A stretch of DNA of 64,000 bases. Source: Stappia sp. BW2. Lineage in GTDB: Bacteria; Pseudomonadota; Alphaproteobacteria; Rhizobiales; Stappiaceae. The position numbers and the translations under genes were made by a program. The notes beneath the pieces were generated by a model. That model was not told the DNA's origin, ran no database searches, and worked only from the letters and a program-made list of their open reading frames with translations. Below, in pieces: positions 60,720 through 64,000 of the stretch; position 1 is the first letter of the stretch, and every line of letters begins with the position of its first letter. Where the stretch lies: the NCBI RefSeq assembly GCF_008107695.1, contig NZ_VIRG01000070.1, positions 868,001 through 932,000 on the forward strand, in the 5' to 3' direction.

Positions 60720-62516
60720 TTAGCCGCCGTTCTTGTCGGTTTCGGCTTTGGCGGCATCCGTGCCCGGAACCTCCTGCAGGCCGTCTGCGATCTTTTTGAG
60801 GATTTTTGGCAGTTCTTCCGCGTCCGGTCCCAGGTCCCGGGCGTGATTCCACTGGAAGCGCGCCTCGTTGCGGCGGCCAACCATCCAGTAGGCATCGCCC
60901 AGGTGATCGTTGATAACCGGATCGGCTGGACGCAGGTCGATCGCCCGCTCCAGTTCCTTCACCGCTTCTTCATACCGTCCAAGCCGGAAATAAACCCAGC
61001 CAAGGCTGTCGACGATGTAGCCGTCTGTCGGCCGCAGTTCGACTGCCTTCTGGATCATGCCAAGGGCTTCGTCCAGCTTCAGGCCCTGATCGACCAGGGA
61101 ATAGCCGAGATAATTCAGCACCAGCGGCTGATTCTCGTTGAGTTCGAGCGCCTTGCGGAAATCGGCCTCCGCCAGCTCCCATTTATCAAGTCTTTCGCGG
61201 GCAATGCCGCGGAAATAGAGCAGCAGCCAGTGCTGGCGTTCCAGTTCGGGAATGGTGTCGAGACCCTTGGAGTAGGTCACCTCAGCTTCGTCGTAGATCT
61301 CGTGCGCGCGCAGGATGTTGCCAAGCGCAATCACGGCTTCAAGATCCGACGGATCCTGTTTGATCAGCTTTTCCAGATGGCTGCGGGCTTCGTCCAGCAT
61401 CTCGAGAGCGTTGTAGTTCATGCCGACCTGGATTTCGGCTTCACGCTTGAGGACGCTGTCTTCCGGCACCTTCATCAGGGCTTCGATTGCCCGATCGGGC
61501 TGGCCCATCCGCTCGAAGACGCTGCCGAGGGCAATGGCTGCGAATTCTGCCTTCGGATCCAGATACAGCGCGAGCTGAAGATAAGACGTGGAAAGTTCTT
61601 CGCCGCCGTCGCGGCCGATCACCGCACCGAGGCCATAAAGGATTTCCGCCATGCCAGCTGCCGGGTCGGTGACCATCGGCGGAATGATTTGGCCGCTGGT
61701 GATGGCTTTGCGGGTCTGGTCGAGCTTGGGATGACCGCGGAACTGCGCATCATATTGATCAAGCACATCAAGTGCTTCTTTCTGGCGGCCGTTCGCTGCC
61801 AGAAGACGCGTGTAGGCGTCGACAACGCGGAGCGCGCCCTGGTCGATGGCATAGGCGCTTTCGGCGGCTTCCAACGCTTCCTTGTTGCGGCCCGCGGCAA
61901 ACAGCAGATGTGCCTTGTGGGTCGACTTGAACACCTCGAACCAGTCCGGCCCTTCCAGGCCGTCGATCATGGCGACGGCTTCATCGACCTTGCCGCTTCC
62001 ATAAAGAGCCCAGGCACGGGAGATCCCGATGGAAAGCTGTGCGAGCGGGCCGTTACGGCCGCGTTCCAGTTCTTCGTTGGCTTTTTCGTAGCGGCCGTCC
62101 AGCATTTCCTGCGCGCCGAGTGTCAGCTGGGCAAGGAAATTCTGCAGTCCGGCGCTTTCCAGTTCCTTGGAATAGACAACAGCCTGTTCAACGTCGCCGT
62201 TGGCCAGCTTCAGCAGAAAGGTGCGCTCCAGCAGCATGGTGTTGTCGGGGTCGGCCGCGAGAGTTTCTTCGTAAAATGCCGCAGCCTGTGCATAATCTTT
62301 CTGAAAGCCTGCAAGCCGTCCCGACAGATAGCTGCCGGACAGGGTGAACGGCAGATCGGACGGCGTGCCGAGGGGTTCCACCTCGGTGCTTGTTTCCGCT
62401 AGAGCCGTCGCAGGAAGAAGGGCGAGCACACTGACCAGCGCAAGCAGTTTCTGACGGAGCGGATTGCGAGCCCTGGTTGAAACGGCACCGATCGCATTTG
62501 TAATCATTGTTCGCAC
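60720..62516 (-). CDS. TPR-repeat protein, exported
   Basis: A 598-residue protein with a signal peptide (to about residue 40, ALA-E) and about ten tetratricopeptide repeats across the rest, e.g. AQAAAFYEETLAADPDNTMLLERTF and EAVKELERAIDLRPADPVINDHLGDAYWMVGRRNEA. It probably is a periplasmic or membrane-associated scaffold of unknown partner. GTG 62516 has AGGGA upstream; ATG 62507 is an alternative. It overlaps no neighbour and precedes ispE closely. Confidence 0.85.
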   Translation of the reverse strand: MRTMITNAIGAVSTRARNPLRQKLLALVSVLALLPATALAETSTEVEPLGTPSDLPFTLSGSYLSGRLAGFQKDYAQAAAFYEETLAADPDNTMLLERTFLLKLANGDVEQAVVYSKELESAGLQNFLAQLTLGAQEMLDGRYEKANEELERGRNGPLAQLSIGISRAWALYGSGKVDEAVAMIDGLEGPDWFEVFKSTHKAHLLFAAGRNKEALEAAESAYAIDQGALRVVDAYTRLLAANGRQKEALDVLDQYDAQFRGHPKLDQTRKAITSGQIIPPMVTDPAAGMAEILYGLGAVIGRDGGEELSTSYLQLALYLDPKAEFAAIALGSVFERMGQPDRAIEALMKVPEDSVLKREAEIQVGMNYNALEMLDEARSHLEKLIKQDPSDLEAVIALGNILRAHEIYDEAEVTYSKGLDTIPELERQHWLLLYFRGIARERLDKWELAEADFRKALELNENQPLVLNYLGYSLVDQGLKLDEALGMIQKAVELRPTDGYIVDSLGWVYFRLGRYEEAVKELERAIDLRPADPVINDHLGDAYWMVGRRNEARFQWNHARDLGPDAEELPKILKKIADGLQEVPGTDAAKAETDKNGG

Positions 62517-62832
62517 TTCTATCCCTGAACTTGATGGGTTTACTGCTTATTGCCTTTGACAATGGCGTCTTTAAGGCTGACCGGCAAGGCAACCGGTATA
62601 ACTTTCTGCGGGTTTAAATCCATTTGATTTTGCCCTACGTCGGAAATGCTGAGAGTTACGAGCAAACACGATCGCTTTCGTGGAAAAAAGGGCTTGAAGA
62701 CGGACAGATGCCGTAGCAGGAATGTGCAGTGCAAAAAATGTCGGGCGCATGCGTTCCGATCGCTGCATTGTGATAATGCAAGTTGGCTGCGTGAGATAAC
62801 CGGCAGACTGAACCAGGCGAGGAGAGTGTCAG
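62517..62832. other. Divergent intergenic region before ppdK
   Basis: These 316 bp separate the TPR gene (leftward) from ppdK (rightward). No gene is seen. The section holds both promoters; no clear operator was recognised. Confidence 0.5.
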
Positions 62833-64000
62833 ATGACCAAGTGGGTCTACAGTTTCGGCAATGGAGCCGCAGAAGGTGCGGCGGACATGCGTAATCTTCT
62901 TGGCGGGAAGGGCGCGAACCTTGCTGAAATGAGCAGCCTGGGTCTACCGGTGCCACCCGGGTTCACCATCACCACTGAAGTCTGTACCTGGTATTATGAG
63001 CACGAAAAATCCTATCCGGATGCATTGAAGGCCCAGGTTGTCGAAGCGCTGGAAAAGGTTGGCGAGGCGACAAGCCGCAAGTTTGGCGATCCGGAGCGGC
63101 CTCTGCTGGTCTCCGTACGTTCCGGGGCACGCGTTTCCATGCCCGGCATGATGGACACCGTCCTCAACCTTGGCCTTAACGACCAGACTGTAGAGGCCAT
63201 CGCGCGCGAAGCGGGCGACCGGCGTTTCGCCTACGACAGCTACCGCCGTTTCATCCAGATGTATTCCGACGTGGTTCTGGGGCTCGATCACCACGAGTTC
63301 GAAGAAATTCTGGAAGAGTACAAGGAACGCAACGAGTTGACGCTCGATACGGAAATCGATGCGGATGCCTGGCTTGGCATTATCGAGAAATTCAAGGCGC
63401 TGGTGGAAGAGGAACTGGAAAAACCGTTCCCGCAGGATCCGCAGGAGCAGCTCTGGGGCGCCATTGGCGCCGTTTTCAGTTCCTGGATGGTGCCGCGCGC
63501 CGTGACTTACCGCCGCCTGCATGATCTGCCGTCGTCCTGGGGCACGGCCGTCAACGTTCAGGCCATGGTGTTCGGCAACATGGGCGAGAGCTCTGCCACC
63601 GGCGTTGCCTTCACGCGTAATCCGTCCACCGGCGAAAACGCCCTTTATGGCGAGTTCCTGGTCAACGCTCAGGGCGAGGACGTGGTTGCCGGTATCCGCA
63701 CGCCGCAGGATATCACCGAGAAGGCCCGTATCGAGGCAGGGTCTTCCAGCCCGTCGCTGGAAGCCTTGATGCCGGAGGCCTTCGCCGAGTTCCAGACATA
63801 CTGCGCCAAACTGGAAGCCCATTACCGGGACATGCAGGACCTGGAGTTCACCATTGAAAAGGGCAAGCTGTGGATGCTGCAGACCCGGTCGGGCAAGCGC
63901 ACCGCCAAGGCAGCGTTGAAGATCGCGGTCGACATGGTGGCGGAAGGGCTGCTGGGCGAGGAAGAGGCGATTGGCCGCGTCGAACCGGCAGCGCTCGATC
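62833..64000 (+). CDS. ppdK: Pyruvate, phosphate dikinase (5' part)
   Basis: The first 389 codons of the enzyme that interconverts pyruvate, ATP and phosphate with phosphoenolpyruvate, AMP and pyrophosphate; full-length proteins are about 880-900 residues, so the rest lies beyond the window. The ATP-grasp part is clear: WVYSFGNGAAEGAADMRNLLGGKGANLAEMSSLGLPVPPGFTITTEVC, then SVRSGARVSMPGMMDTVLNLGLND and FGNMGESSATGVAFTRNPSTGE. ATG 62833 follows GGAGAG. It suits gluconeogenic growth on organic acids. Confidence 0.95.
   Translation, partial: MTKWVYSFGNGAAEGAADMRNLLGGKGANLAEMSSLGLPVPPGFTITTEVCTWYYEHEKSYPDALKAQVVEALEKVGEATSRKFGDPERPLLVSVRSGARVSMPGMMDTVLNLGLNDQTVEAIAREAGDRRFAYDSYRRFIQMYSDVVLGLDHHEFEEILEEYKERNELTLDTEIDADAWLGIIEKFKALVEEELEKPFPQDPQEQLWGAIGAVFSSWMVPRAVTYRRLHDLPSSWGTAVNVQAMVFGNMGESSATGVAFTRNPSTGENALYGEFLVNAQGEDVVAGIRTPQDITEKARIEAGSSSPSLEALMPEAFAEFQTYCAKLEAHYRDMQDLEFTIEKGKLWMLQTRSGKRTAKAALKIAVDMVAEGLLGEEEAIGRVEPAALD

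Noticed and set aside
60297-62402. 701-residue rightward frame antisense to the TPR gene
   Set aside because: It is a shadow of the GC-rich TPR gene, whose protein has clear repeats and a signal peptide; the antisense translation has no family resemblance.
1-64000. Search for mobile elements, integrases, att sites, tRNA and rRNA genes
   Set aside because: I saw no transposase, integrase or phage gene, no terminal inverted repeats with target duplications, and no recognisable tRNA or rRNA sequence. A tRNA scan would settle this.

Overview
The window is chromosomal DNA from a GC-rich alphaproteobacterium. The gene families (MucR regulator, Usg, DUF1491, DUF2336, DUF5330, split DUF1214/DUF1254 pair beside PBP1A, YcgN, pyruvate phosphate dikinase near ispE) point to Hyphomicrobiales. 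The complete Mrp antiporter operon and RTX protein would suit a marine Stappiaceae-like bacterium (Roseibium/Labrenzia type), but that placement is inferred from gene content alone. I saw no rRNA, tRNA, CRISPR array, transposase or integrase, and it reads as ordinary chromosome with a few accessory islands.

Layout. 1-3964: end of a DUF1232 membrane protein, a haloacid dehalogenase, a VOC protein, a fold-type IV aminotransferase and an MFS exporter. 4132-7725: a small Cys-rich secreted protein, superoxide dismutase, two c-type cytochrome genes and a GNAT. 7912-9855: a three-gene ABM/DUF2798/RidA cluster divergent from a LysR regulator. 9869-12554: a lipoprotein and oligopeptidase B. 12680-16518: a cobalamin riboswitch, a Zur-like palindrome, DUF1636 and a BtuFCD-type importer. 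16982-20051: a large RTX protein whose N-terminal domain looks like a serralysin with every zinc ligand replaced, then a membrane protein. 20089-25500: an MFS carrier, a QorB/HxlR divergent pair with an operator, a solute-binding protein, MsrB and a PAS-GGDEF protein with a broken GGDEF signature. 25918-31866: mrpABCDEFG. 32182-39798: mucR, sufE, DUF5330, a degenerate histidine kinase, a peptidoglycan-binding protein, DUF1491, DUF2336, a tiny gene and a lipoprotein. 40348-46262: a TPR-sulfotransferase, the coupled PBP1A-DUF1214-DUF1254 operon and YcgN. 46314-49983: a TetR/quinone reductase divergent pair with two operators, DUF3833, a P1 peptidase and a flavin reductase. 50306-53830: a solute-binding protein, YceI, an L,D-transpeptidase and a multi-pass membrane protein. 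54348-57056: CoxE-like VWA, MoxR ATPase and a monoheme cytochrome. 57204-64000: Usg, a tRNA methyltransferase-like protein, DUF2007, a polyprenyl diphosphate synthase, ispE, a TPR protein and the start of ppdK.

Themes are ion homeostasis (Mrp), metal and cofactor uptake (B12/Zur), redox defence (Sod, MsrB, two quinone reductases with their regulators, flavin reductase) and envelope biogenesis (PBP1A, L,D-transpeptidase, peptidoglycan-binding protein, isoprenoid enzymes). The most unusual items are the zinc-less serralysin-like RTX protein, the B12 leader that also carries a Zur-like site, and two signalling proteins that have lost their catalytic signatures.
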